From: Cyanophora paradoxa
Taxonomy: Eukaryota; Glaucocystophyceae; Cyanophorales; Cyanophoraceae
Assembly: GCA_004431415.1 (NCBI GenBank)
Contig: QPMI01000522.1
Location: forward strand, 62,001-126,000
Reading direction: 5' to 3'
Length of the DNA stretch: 64,000 nt
Of this stretch, positions 1 to 11,600 are shown piece by piece (the first letter of the stretch is position 1; every line of letters starts with the position of its first letter). The position numbers were made by a program, and so were the translations under genes. Below the pieces are notes generated by a model that did not search any database, was not told the DNA's origin, and saw only the letters and a program-made list of their open reading frames with translations.

Positions 1-1237
1 CCGCAGGGCGCCGCCTCGATGACGCAGATTTCGAACCTCTTCGCGGACGAGGTCCTCAAGATGACCAGTGCGCCCGCCCGCCCCGAGGCCCCCCGTACCC
101 CTCTCTCCCTTCCCTCACATGCACCCCCGCCAGACCTGGAGATCGGGCTGCTTGCGCTGGAGGCTGTGATCTGCCTCCTGTCGGGCGCCGCCGCCGTCGT
201 CATCATGATCCGGTGCGGCACGGCGGGCCCGGGCCAGGGCGTAGGGCGGGGCCGGGCCTGTTCTGACCGCCGCGCGCCGCGGCCGCGTGCAGGGCCTTCA
301 ACCTGTCCATCCGGGCGACGATGATTATCTCGCTCTTCTCGTTCGGCGTCTTCTGCGCGTACTTCGTCGTGGGCATGGCGCCCGACATCTCCTGGGGCGT
401 CAAGTCGCGCATGGAGATGTACGTCCTCGTCGGCCTCGCCTCGCTCTCGGGCGGCGCCGTCCTCGCGCTCGGGCGCGGCATCCTCTCCTCCATGCTCCCC
501 GCCTCTCTCGAGTGCGAGTTCTTCGGGTACATCGGCGTCATCTACAACCTGGCTGGCCTCATCCTCCCCGGCATCAACACGGCGATCATCAACGCGACGA
601 ACAACCTCCGCCTCTGCTTCCTCGCCACCTCTGTCGCATTCACCTTCTCCGGCGTCGCCATGATGTTCGTCCACATCGAGGCCGGCGTGCAGGACGCCGC
701 CGAGGCGCGTGCCCGCCCTTTCTAACTAAACTCAACTAAAGAACTAACTAACCAACTACCGGCTAACAGGTTACCAACGACCTCGCCGACCACGGCTCGC
801 TGGAGGAGGTCATGGACGCCGTGCCGATGACCAAGTGGCTCCGCCGCCGCCGCTCGGTGCTGGTCCAGCCCCCCGGGCGCGCCGCCGCCGCCGGCGAGGA
901 GGAGGTGCCCATCCTCGCCGAGACGCCCACCACCGAGAAGTCGGCGCGGCTCAAGCCGGCGGCCGAGCCCGTCGTCGTCTACTCAGAGGCGCCGACCCTG
1001 GCCATCGACTCGCGCTCCTCCTTCGCCGCCGCCGCCGGCGGGGGCGCCCGCCGCCTCTCGGGCGCCGTCGCCTCCTCCTCCGGGGCCAGCTCGGCCGGCG
1101 TCTCCTCGCCCATGCAGCCGGCCGCCCTCGAGGCGGCCGACCGGTCCTCCCCGCCCGGCGACGGGATCGTCGCGATGGGTCCCGACGCCGACGCCCCGGC
1201 GACCCTCCTCTCCGATCCGGAGGGCACCGCCGCGTAG
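1..1237 (+). CDS. Atg22/UMF1-like major facilitator transporter, C-terminal part (5' end outside window)
   Basis: Proposed exons are 1-67, 134-212, 293-686 and 770-1237 with GT-AG introns; the reading frame enters from outside the window. The protein shows at least four hydrophobic helices, then a polar tail of about 150 residues rich in Ala, Ser and Pro. The segment from GGAVLALGRGILSSMLP through ECEFFGYIGVIYNLAG to the last helix follows the pattern of Atg22/UMF1 family transporters, in which a Ser/Gly-Arg loop is followed by EFFG and a Gly-Pro helix. Atg22 exports amino acids from the vacuole in yeast; the substrate here is unknown. The donor used at 687 (gtgcag) is chosen because it is the one that keeps phase with the exon at 770. 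The tail after the last helix (LRRRRS onward) is probably cytosolic. Other MFS families remain possible. Confidence 0.6.
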
Positions 1238-2049
1238 GACCTCTTCAGTGGTGCGTTCTCCGAGATTGCAGTTGCGCCACATACCTTTTCTTGAGTTTGC
1301 AATGTATATCATTTTACACGCGCGTCCGGATCCTAGTTTCATTTGCCTGCTGCTATACTATACATGATAGGTCGTAGAGTACGTTTATATGCACATGTAA
1401 ACCTTACGCGTAGCTTAGTGTCGGGGTTCCGCCCCCTTAAGACTTCTCACGAATCCTGAATCATGACCCCCCTCGGAGGCGTGTACTCCTGTTGCGTCCG
1501 TTCTCCCGCAGTTCATTCCAGCAGACTCTTATTCGAGCACAGCTTCACGTATGTGCGTTAGAATTAGTTTTCTTCCGCCAGCGTATACGTAGCTGGTGCG
1601 CTTCCATTTGGTGTCAGGATCGACACACATCTTGTATGCCGTATGGCGATTTAATGAACTTCGAAAGATCCGTTCTTTTACGGTTCGGATTCCGAAGCTC
1701 CCGATATCGATCGCGATCATCGGATCAAGATACACGAGAGTCAAGACCCACCGTGGCACTGGACTAGGCCGCGATCGCGAGCGCTAGCCGGCGCCGCTGA
1801 GCGTATACGTAACTGGTTGCCCCGGCCGCGGGCCCGGCCGCCGCGGCGCGGCGCCGGCACCGGCGCGCGAGCAACCGGCCGGGCCGGGTTTGGACTTCGA
1901 ATTCATTTGCAAGTTCAATATTAAGATTAATGGTTTCGAATTCGAATTCAATGCTAGCGCTCGAATTCGAAGCTTAAGATTTGCCCAGTCCTAGCGGAGG
2001 GGTACTTGTTCGTTGTCAGCGAAGCAGCCGCCGACCGAAGCACGCGAAA
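1238..2049. other. intergenic region, no gene seen
   Basis: This stretch separates the transporter from the aldolase. It carries stop codons in all frames and no conserved protein pattern. It contains two similar motifs with CGTATACGTA (near 1585 and 1802), a GC-only patch near 1820-1890 with self-complementary arms (GGTTGC/GCAACC), and an AT-rich run with repeated GAATTCGAA palindromes at about 1895-1980 just before the aldolase. The aldolase promoter must lie here, but no defined element is recognised. Confidence 0.5.
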
Positions 2050-3517
2050 ATGCCCGGCATCCTCGATTTCCTGAAGCCCGGCGTCGTTACCGGAGACAAC
2101 CTCATCAAGCTCCTGCGCTATGCTCAGGAGCACGAGTTCGCAATCCCCGCCGTGAACTGCACGTCCTCGAGCAACATCAATGCCGTTCTCGAGGCCGCCA
2201 AGGAGGCGAAGGCGCCCATCATGATCCAGTTCTCGAACGGCGGCGGCGCGTTCTACGCGGGCAAATCGATCACTTCTGATGGCCAGAAGGCGGCGATTCT
2301 GGGCTCCATCTCGGGCGCGCTCCACGTCCGCACGATGGCTGAGCACTACGGCGTGCCGGTTGTCCTGCACACGGACCACTGCGCGAAGAAGCTCCTCCCC
2401 TGGCTCGACGGTGTGATCGAGGCCGGTGCGTCCTCTCCGCGCGCCTCTTCTGACGTTTAGGATCGGTCATTTAGCATGTGTTTGTGGCTTCGCGCGTGCG
2501 GTCATGCGATCTGCCGCGGCGGAAGCGCCGGTGTTGCCTTTTTCCGTGCGTTGATGTCCTTTCGTCTCCTGCAGACGAGAAGTACTTCCGCGACCACGGC
2601 GAGCCCCTCTTCAGCTCTCACATGATCGATCTCTCGGAGGAGCCGCACAAGGAGAACGTCGAGATCACCGCGAAGTACCTGCAGCGCCTCAAGGCCGTCA
2701 ATGGCTTCCTCGAGATGGAGATCGGCATCACTGGCGGCGAGGAGGACGGCGTCAACAACGAGGGCATCGACAACTCTAAGCTCTACACCCAGCCCGAGGA
2801 CATTGACCTCGTGTACCGCACCCTCAACCCCATCTCCCCGGCCTTCTCGGTCGCCGCTGCTTTCGGCAACGTGCACGGCGTGTACGCCGCGGGCAACGTT
2901 AAGCTCTCGCCCGAGATCCTCGGCAACGCGCAAACCTACGTCGCTCAGAAGCACAACCTCAAGGAGAAGAAGGTCCGTCCCAGATCCTGGCCCGCCGATC
3001 ACTGCGCGCGGCCCTCGTTGAAGTTCCGGTGACGTACTCAGCCTGTTCTCTTCGTCTTCCACGGCGGCTCGGGCTCCGAGAAGGCGAAGATCCACGAGGC
3101 CATCCGGTACGCTGGTTCTTTTCCCATGTGCCGCCTGCGCTTCGCTGACGGCCCTCCTCGCAGCCACGGCGTGGTCAAGATGAACGTCGACACTGATTTG
3201 CAGTGGGCGTACTGGAACGGCATTCGCGTGCGTTAATACCGCTTTCCCGTCCCTTGCCTGTTCCTGATTGCGCCTTTCGCAGGAATTCTACGCCAAGAAG
3301 AAGGACTACCTGCAGGGCCAGCTTGGCAACCCCGAGGGCGAGGACAAGCCGAACAAGAAGTTCTACGACCCGCGCGTCTGGCTCCGCGAGGCGGAGAAGG
3401 TGCCGCCCGACCGGCGCCGCGGCGGTCTGCGCCCCGTCGCCTCACGCGGCCGCGCAGACCATGATTACCCGCGTGAAGGAGGCTCTCACCGATCTCAACT
3501 GCGTCAACCGCCTGTAA
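2050..3517 (+). CDS. FBA2: class II fructose-bisphosphate aldolase (E. coli FbaA type)
   Basis: It cleaves fructose 1,6-bisphosphate to dihydroxyacetone phosphate and glyceraldehyde 3-phosphate with a divalent metal, in glycolysis or the Calvin cycle. Six exons: 2050-2425, 2575-2972, 3042-3106, 3164-3227, 3283-3399, 3458-3517. All junctions are GT-AG and in phase, giving 359 residues, the same length as E. coli FbaA. Visible motifs are the zinc ligands in VVLHTDHCAKK, EMEIGITGGEEDGV, the second metal site in FGNVHGVYAAGNV, the phosphate loop FVFHGGSGSE, and KMNVDTDLQWAYW. The start ATG is preceded by AAA and begins MPGILDFLKPGVV, as in the family. No transit peptide is seen, so a cytosolic enzyme is likelier than a plastid one. 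The fourth and fifth exons are short and end at Arg/Lys codons. Confidence 0.97.
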
Positions 3518-4180
3518 AGCGTGCATCATGGCATGCGGCGCACTAGCGCCCTCGGACAGGCCCAGCCGCCATTCGAAGGGCGGCGAATATGGTATGTACA
3601 GGAAAAGAAACAGTTGCAGTATCTAATTTAACGTAAAAGCCGTGTCCACGCTGTCCACGCTGCCCCTGCATGCTACCACAGCGCTCATGTGACCATCGGA
3701 TCGCATTGCATGCACTGCGGCATGCATATGCATACTATGATATGCATGTTCGAGTATTAATTTTCAGAATTTCCCGGATTGAGTCTAGATATCGATTGGC
3801 ATCATCAGTGGGTGTGCGCATATATATGCATCATGATCATAACTTAAAATTCAAAAAATAACACTAATAGTTTAATATATCAATTAATAGTTTAATATAT
3901 CAGTTGCAGGCACTGTGCTGGAGCATCACAAGAAACGCATATGGGTCTGAGCGAAGCAGATCAAATCTACCACTAGTCCTGGACCTCCCTACCCTATGCA
4001 GGTCTAAACAAATCATAGTCTACAGGGGCACGCTGACTGTTGAAAATACTTTACAGTTGCGAGAATATTAGGCGGACCATAAACCACAGTGCCTCACTCA
4101 CCGTGAAGCGGAAAAAGGAGCGCGGACCAAAAAAACACGGATCCGGCGCCCGAAAATAGGGGACCGCGCACGGCGGACCC
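3518..4180. other. convergent intergenic region, no gene seen
   Basis: This lies between the 3' ends of the aldolase and the minus-strand giant gene. It is AT-rich compared with its neighbours. The phrase TAGTTTAATATATCA occurs twice near 3868-3905, and there are TGCATGC/CATATG palindromes at 3665-3750. A 19-bp string at 3707-3725 recurs inside the retrotransposon-flanking repeat at 29508. No open frame resembles a protein. It probably holds the poly(A) sites of both genes. Confidence 0.5.
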
Positions 4181-5611
4181 TCACGCCGTCTCGCGGTGCG
4201 TTTGGGCGGCGACGGTCGCGGCCGCTTCGGAAGACGACCGCGGCGCGGCGCTGGCGCCGTCGTTGCGAGGCCCGCGGGTGCGCATGCGGGAGATCACTGC
4301 GTGCCAGGCCGCGGCGACGAGGTCGACGAGCGAGCTGCCGAGGAGCAGGGCGATCGTGCACGCCGCGATCGTGATGAGCGCCGCGCCGCCGCCCGTCTCC
4401 GACAGGAGCCCTGGCCGCGCGGAAGGTCGGAGCGGATCAGAACAGGAACAGGACGGGCGAGAACGACCCGAGCGACGCCCGGGGCGCACCGAGGCTAAAG
4501 GCGTACGCGAGGCCGTAGAAGAGGATCTGGGCGCCCGAGACGGCCAGCGCGACGCCGTTCATGAAGCGGGCGGCGTGCGGGCGCGACCAGAGGAGGTACG
4601 CGAAGAAGGCGCCCTCGACGCCGGCGCACGCGAGCGCCTGCGGGCCGGCCGCCTCCAGCGCGAACATGCACACGCACGTCACGAGGAACTTGAGGAGCCG
4701 CAGCGCTGCGCAAAGAGAATCGGCGTCAGCTAAAAGCTGAAAGCCGAAAGCTGAGGTGCGCGGGGCGCGCGTACCCCCGCAGAGGAACGCGAGGCGACGG
4801 AGGCGGAAGGGCGAGTAGACGGGGGAGAGGGCCGGCAGCAGGTCGAAGGCGCGGAGCCCGTGGCGGAGGGCGCGGGCGCGCGCCCAGCCCCGCGCCCCCG
4901 CCCCCGCCCCGCTCGCCCGACCCCGGGCCCCGAAGGCGCGGCGGCGGCGGCGGCGGCGAGGCCCGCGGGCCCGAGGGACCGCCGGGGCGGCGGCCGCTCC
5001 TCCGGGGCCGGCGGCCGACTTGGCGTCGAGCTCCTCGGCCGGGGCCACGCGGCGAGCACGGCCAGCGCCGCCGCCGAGTCGTACACGTCGGCCGCGCCGC
5101 CGTTGCCGTCCGAAACCGTCCCCTCGTCGTCCTCCGCGTCGCCGCCGCCGCCGGGCCGCCCCGCCCCGCCCTTCCCCGCCGCCTTGGGCGCCGCCGCCGC
5201 GAGCTTCAGATCCGCGAAGGCATCGGAAGAAGCGGTGGCGGTCGCCGCCGGCGGAGCAGGAGGAGGAGGGGAGGCGCGCGCCGCGCGTCGTCGTCCGAGT
5301 CTGAGGCGTCGCCTCGCTCGCCGCGGGCGCCAGGCGCCCGCCGCCGCGTCAGGGCCGCCGCGGCCGCCGCCGCCGCCTTGCGCGCGGCGCGGGCGGCACG
5401 CGAGAAGAAGTGGAGCAGCGCGCCGCGGGCGCGCCGGAGGGCGGCGGGGCCGCGGGGGCCGCCCGCCGCCTCCGCGCCCTCCTCGCCGCCCTCGCCCTCG
5501 CCGCCCACGCGGTAGCGCGAGGCGGCGCGGCCGACGAAGCGCTGCGGGTCGCGCCAGCCGCCCCACTCGTCGAGCACGGGGTGGACGGAGCGGCCCTCGG
5601 CGCGCCCCGCC

Positions 5612-5643
<32 letters not shown>

Positions 5644-8600
5644 CGTCGCGGCGAAGTCGCCGTCGGCCACGTCGCTGACGATCCAGAGGCCCAGGGCGGG
5701 GTCCTGCAGGGGGCCCAGCGCGCCCGTGACGGGGCCCAGCCGCCCCGCCCCGCCCTCCTCCTCCTCCACCGGCGCAGCGCGGGACCGGTGGAGGGGCACA
5801 GCCCCGACTGCGGCGGGAAGGTCAGGCGAGGCGATGCGGGGGCGGGGACGCGGGCTGGCGCGCACCCTCGCCCGGGGCCGGCGACGGGGCGGCGCGGCGG
5901 GTGTTCGCCACGTTCTGTGATGGGAGGTGCGGGAAGGGCGCCGGCGGCGGGGGCGGCCGCGGGCTCGGGGCCCGGGGCAGCTCCGGCAGCTTGAGGCCCG
6001 GCAGGGCAACCGCGGCCGCCACCTTGACGGCCGGCGGGGCCGGCACGCGCAGCGGGGGCGCCGGGGCGGGGCGGGGGGCGCCCGCGGCCTGCCCGCGGCC
6101 CGCTGCTCGGGGCGCCGCGCCGTTCGCCCGGCGCCTTCGGGGCGCCGACAGGCCGCGGGCGCCGCGGCCCGTCGGGCGTCCGGGGGCGAAAAGCGTCCAA
6201 AAGGACCGCCGTCGGGTCCGGGCGGCGCCCGGCGCCGCCGGGCGGTCGCCGGGCTTGGGGCGCCGACGGGCCGCGGGCGGCGGGGCCCGTCGGGCGGGTG
6301 CGGGCCGCGGGGCCCGAGCCTCGCCAGGGCGCGCACCGCCGCCCACGCCGCCGCCGCCGCCCCGTGCGCACCGGACCCGGACGCGCCCTCCTCCTCCTCC
6401 TCCTTCTCGCGGCCCTCAACGCCCTCCTCGGGGGTATCCTCCCTCGGAAGGGGCGCGGAGGGTACGACGATGCGGTCGGGCACGGGGAACGCGAGGAGGT
6501 CGACGATCTCGCCGGCCTCGTGACCCTGCGCCCCGCTGCCCGTGGAGGGGCGCGTCGTCGCGCCGCTGCCGGCCGCGCTCTCGCCGCGCGACGTGAGGAC
6601 GACGCCGTACCCATCGCCCCCGCCCCCGCCCTCCTCTGACTCGCTGCCGCTGCTGCTGTTGTCGGCCGAGCGGATCGCCGAGCCGCGCCGCACGCGGTTG
6701 GCCTCGAACGCGGTGCGTCGGAAAGGCGAAACGGCGTCGCCCCCGCGCATCGCGTCCTCGACGGGCACCGAGGTGACCGGCGGCGCCCTCGGCTTGGGCT
6801 TGGGCTTGGGATTGGGCTTGGGCGGCTCCTCCGCCGGGGGCGCCTCCCCGTCCGCCCCCTTGAGGTTCGCCCGGTCCCGGGGGGCCTCCGCCTTGCCGCT
6901 CCCGGCGCCCGCCTCGGAAGCCGCCGGCTCGCCGGCCGCCTCGCCGCCCGCCTTGTCGGGCTTCTCGCCCACCCGGTAGCGGTCCGCGACACGCGCCCAC
7001 GCGATCCGGTGCGCGCCGCCCGCGGCCGCCTTTGCCGACGCCGGCGCCGGCGCGACCTTCGCGCTCGTTTCGCCGTTCTTGCCGAGGCGCGCCTGAGGGA
7101 GGTGCCGGGGGTCAGGAGGGCGCGTGCGTGGGGCGGGCGTGCGGGCGGCTCACGAGGAGCGCTGCAACCGTCGACAAGGGGCGGCCCCGCCGGCGCCGGC
7201 GCCGGCGGCGGCGGCCTGCCGGCGGCGCCGGATGGCGAGCAGGAGGCCCTTGCCGCGCAGGCGGCGACTCAGGATCCAGACGATGCCGAGGACGTAGAGG
7301 GCGGGCCCGAGGGCGAGGAATGTCGCGGCGGCGGCGACGAGGGGGCGCGAGCCGGTGCGGAAGACGGAGGCCGCCGCGAAGCAGACGCCGGGGTAGCACG
7401 CCGAGATCGCCATCAGCTCGGGCTTGGGGAACTCCATCGCTGCGGGCCGGGCGGGCGGGCGGGCTCAGAGGGGCAGCTCAGAGGGGAAGGGAGGAGCGGC
7501 GTGCCTGGGAGGATCCCCACGCAGAAGCGCGCGAAGCCCGACTGCGGGGCGCCGGCACGCTGGCGGCGGCGCATGCGGAGGATGAGGCGGCGGGCGAGGG
7601 GCCGCGCCCCCGCGACGAAGAGGAGGACGAAGACGGAGGTGAGGACGTTGTTCGCCCAGCGCGCCGACGCCTGCCGATCCCTCGCGGCGCTGTCGCCGCC
7701 GGTGGCGGCGCGCAGGCCGCGGCGGCGGAGGCTGCGGGCGGCGGGCGGCGCGTCGCCGTCCGAGGCGCGGATCGGGCTGTCCTCGCTGGAGAGGAGGGAC
7801 CACGAGAAGGTCGACGCGAACTCGCGGTAGCCGCCGGGGAGCAGGCTCGGGTCGAACTCGTTCGTGAGGCCGACCCATCTGCGCGGCCGCCGGCGTCAGG
7901 CGCGGCGCGAGCGAGGGAGGAGGGCGGGCAGATTGGGCGGGCGGGCGGGCGCACTGGATCTGCGATAGGAGCATGAAGGCGGCGGCGGAGGCGGTGCTGG
8001 TCGTGGCTCGGACGGCGGCGGCGGAGACGGCGGCCACGGTCGAGGACGCGCCGCTGCGGGGTGGGAGCGGTCAGACGGAGAGGAAAGCACGGCGTTCCAC
8101 GGGGCTAACCTGGTGGCGACGCTCGCGGCCGTGGCCGTGCCCATCGCGGCGGCCGACAGCACGTTCGCCGTCTTGCCCAGCGGCGCCGCGAACTCGACCG
8201 TCACGTTCGACACGGCCGAGGCGCTCGCCGCCATTGGGACTGGCGTCGTTCGGTTGGCGGCGGGTGCCGCCGGCGTGGCCGAGGGCGTGCCCGAGGGAAG
8301 CGGAGATGGAGAGGCGCGGGCCCAGAACGGGCTGGGCGAGGCCGAGGGGACAGATGCCGGCATTGGAGACGCCGTGAGGTTGGAGGAGAGAGAAGGCGAA
8401 GGACTCGGCAAAGCCGAAGGGCGTGCGAGCGATGTCGGGGACGGGCTCGGCCTCCCTGTTGTAGATGGGCTGGGCGACGGGCTCGGGCTGGGCGACGGGC
8501 TCGGGCTGGGCGACGGGCTCGGGCTGGGCGACGGGCTCGGGCTGGGCGACGGGCTCGGGCTGGGCGACGGGCTCGGGCTGGGCGACGGGCTCGGGCTGGG

Positions 8601-11600
8601 CGACGGGCTCGGGCTGGGCGACGGGCTCGGGCTGGCGACGGGCTCGGGCTGGGCGACGGGCTCGGGCTGGGCGACGGGCTCGGGCTGGGCGACGGGCTCG
8701 GGCTGGGCGACGGGCTCGGGCTGGGCGACGGGCTCGGGCTGGGCGACGGCTCGGGCTGGGCGACGGGCTCGGGCTGGGCGACGGGCTCGGCTGGCGACGG
8801 CTCGGCTGGGCGACGGGCTCGGGCTAGGCGACGGGCTCGGGCTGGGCGACGGGCTCGGGCTGGCGACGGGCTCGGGCTGGGCGACGGGCTCGGGCTGGGC
8901 GACGGGCTCGGGCTGGGCGACGGGCTCGGGCTGGGCGACGGGCTCGGGCTGGGCGACAGGCTCGGGCTCGGCGTCTGCGTCGGCAACGCGCTCGGCGACG
9001 GGGTGACCCCAGAGGACGGGCTCGGGCTCGGCGTCTGCGTCGGCGACGCGCTCGGCGACGGGGTGACCCCAGAGGACGGGCTCGGGCTCGGCGTCTCCGT
9101 CGGCGACGCGCTCGGCGACGGGGTGACCCCAGATGAAGGGCTCGGGCTCGGCGTCTCCGTCGGCGACGCGCTCGGCGACGGGGTGGCCCCAAAGGACGGG
9201 CTCGGGCTCGGCGTCTGCGTCGGCGACGCGCTCGGCGACGGGGTGACCCCAGAGGACGGGCTCGGGCTCGGCGTCTCCGTCGGCGACGCGCTCGGCGACG
9301 GGGTGACCCCAGAGGAAGGGCTTGGGCTCGGCGTCTGCGTCGGCGACGCGCTCGGCGACGGGGTGACCCCAGAGGACGGGCTCGGGCTCGGCGTCTCCGT
9401 CGGCGACGCGCTCGGCGACGGGGTGACCCCAGAGGACGGGCTCGGGCTCGGCGTCTCCGTCGGCGACGCGCTCGGCGACGGGGTGACCCCAGAGGACGGG
9501 CTCGGGCTCGGCGTCTCCGTCGGCGACGCGCTCGGCGACGGGGTGACCCCAGAGGACGGGCTCGGGCTCGGCGTCTCCATCGGCGACGCGCTCGGCGACG
9601 GGGTGACCCCAGATGAAGGGCTCGGGCTCGGCGTCTCCGTCGGCGACGCGCTCGGCGACGGGGTGACCCCAAAGGACGGGCTCGGGCTCGGCGTCTGCGT
9701 CGGCGACGCGCTCGGCGACGGGGTGACCCCAAAGGACGGGCTCGGGCTCGGCGTCTGCGTCGGCGACGCGCTCGGCGAAGGGGTGACCCCAGAGGACGGG
9801 CTCGGGCTCGGCGTCTGCGTCGGCGACGCGCTCGGCGACGGGGTGACCCCAGAGGACGGGCTCGGGCTCGGCGTCTGCGTCGGCGACGCGCTCGGCGACG
9901 GGGTGACCCCAGAGGACGGGCTCGGGCTCGGCGTCTCCGTCGGCGACGCGCTCGGCGACGGGGTGACCCCAGAGGACGGGCTCGGGCTCGGCGTCTGCGT
10001 CGGCGACGCGCTCGGCGACGGGGTGACCCCAGAGGAAGGGCTCGGGCTCGGTGTCTCCGTCGGCGACGCGCTCGGCGACGGGGTGACCCCAGAGGACGGG
10101 CTCGGGCTCGGCGTCTGCGTCGGCGACGCGCTCGGCGACGGGGTGACCCCAAAGGACGGGCTCGGGCTCGGCGTCTGCGTCGGCGACGCGCTCGGCGAAG
10201 GGGTGACCCCAGAGGACGGGCTCGGGCTCGGCGTCTCCGTCGGCAACGCGCTCGGCGACGGGGTGACCCCAGAGGACGGGCTCGGGCTCGGCGTCTCCGT
10301 CGGCGACGCGCTCGGCGACGGGTGACCCAGAGGACGGGCTCGGGCTCGGCGTCTGCGTCGGCGACGCGCTCGGCGACGGGGTGACCCCAGAGGACGGGCT
10401 CGGGCTCGGCGTCTGCGTCGGCGACGCGCTCGGCGACGGGGTGACCCCAGAGGACGGGCTCGGGCTCGGCGTCTCCGTCGGCGACGCGCTCGGCGACGGG
10501 TGACCCAGAGGACGGGCTCGGGCTCGGCGTCTGCGTCGGCGACGCGCTCGGCGACGGGGTGACCCCAGAGGACGGGCTCGGGCTCGGCGTCTCCGTCGGC
10601 GACGCGCTCGGCGACGGGGTGACCCAGAGGACGGGCTCGGGCTCGGCGTCTGCGTCGGCGACGCGCTCGGCGACGGGGTGACCCAGAGGACGGGCTCGGG
10701 CTCGGCGTCTCCGTCGGCGACGCGCTCGGCGACGGGGTGACCCCAGAGGACGGGCTCGGGCTCGGCGTCTCCGTCGGCGACGCGCTCGGCGACGGGGTGA
10801 CCCCAGAGGACGGGCTCGGGCTCGGCGTCTGCGTCGGCGACGCGCTCGGCGACGGGGTGACCCCAGAGGACGGGCTCGGGCTCGGCGTCTGCGTCGGCGA
10901 CGCGCTCGGCGACGGGGTGACCCCAGAGGACGGGCTCGGGCTCGGCGTCTGCGTCGGCGACGCGCTCGGCGACGGGGTGACCCCAGAGGACGGGCTCGGG
11001 CTCGGCGTCTCCGTCGGCGACGCGCTCGGCGACGGGGTGACCCCAGAGGACGGGCTCGGGCTCGGCGTCTGCGTCGGCGACGCGCTCGGCGACGGGGTGA
11101 CCCCAGAGGAAGGGCTCGGGCTCGGTGTCTCCGTCGGCGACGCGCTCGGCGACGGGGTGACCCCAGAGGACGGGCTCGGGCTCGGCGTCTGCGTCGGCGA
11201 CGCGCTCGGCGACGGGGTGACCCCAAAGGACGGGCTCGGGCTCGGCGTCTGCGTCGGCGACGCGCTCGGCGAAGGGGTGACCCCAGAGGACGGGCTCGGG
11301 CTCGGCGTCTCCGTCGGCAACGCGCTCGGCGACGGGGTGACCCCAGAGGACGGGCTCGGGCTCGGCGTCTCCGTCGGCGACGCGCTCGGCGACGGGGTGA
11401 CCCCAGAGGACGGGCTCGGGCTCGGCGTCTGCGTCGGCGACGCGCTCGGCGACGGGGTGACCCCAGAGGACGGGCTCGGGCTCGGCGTCTGCGTCGGCGA
11501 CGCGCTCGGCGACGGGGTGACCCCAGAGGACGGGCTCGGGCTCGGCGTCTCCGTCGGCGACGCGCTCGGCGACGGGGTGACCCCAGAGGACGGGCTCGGG

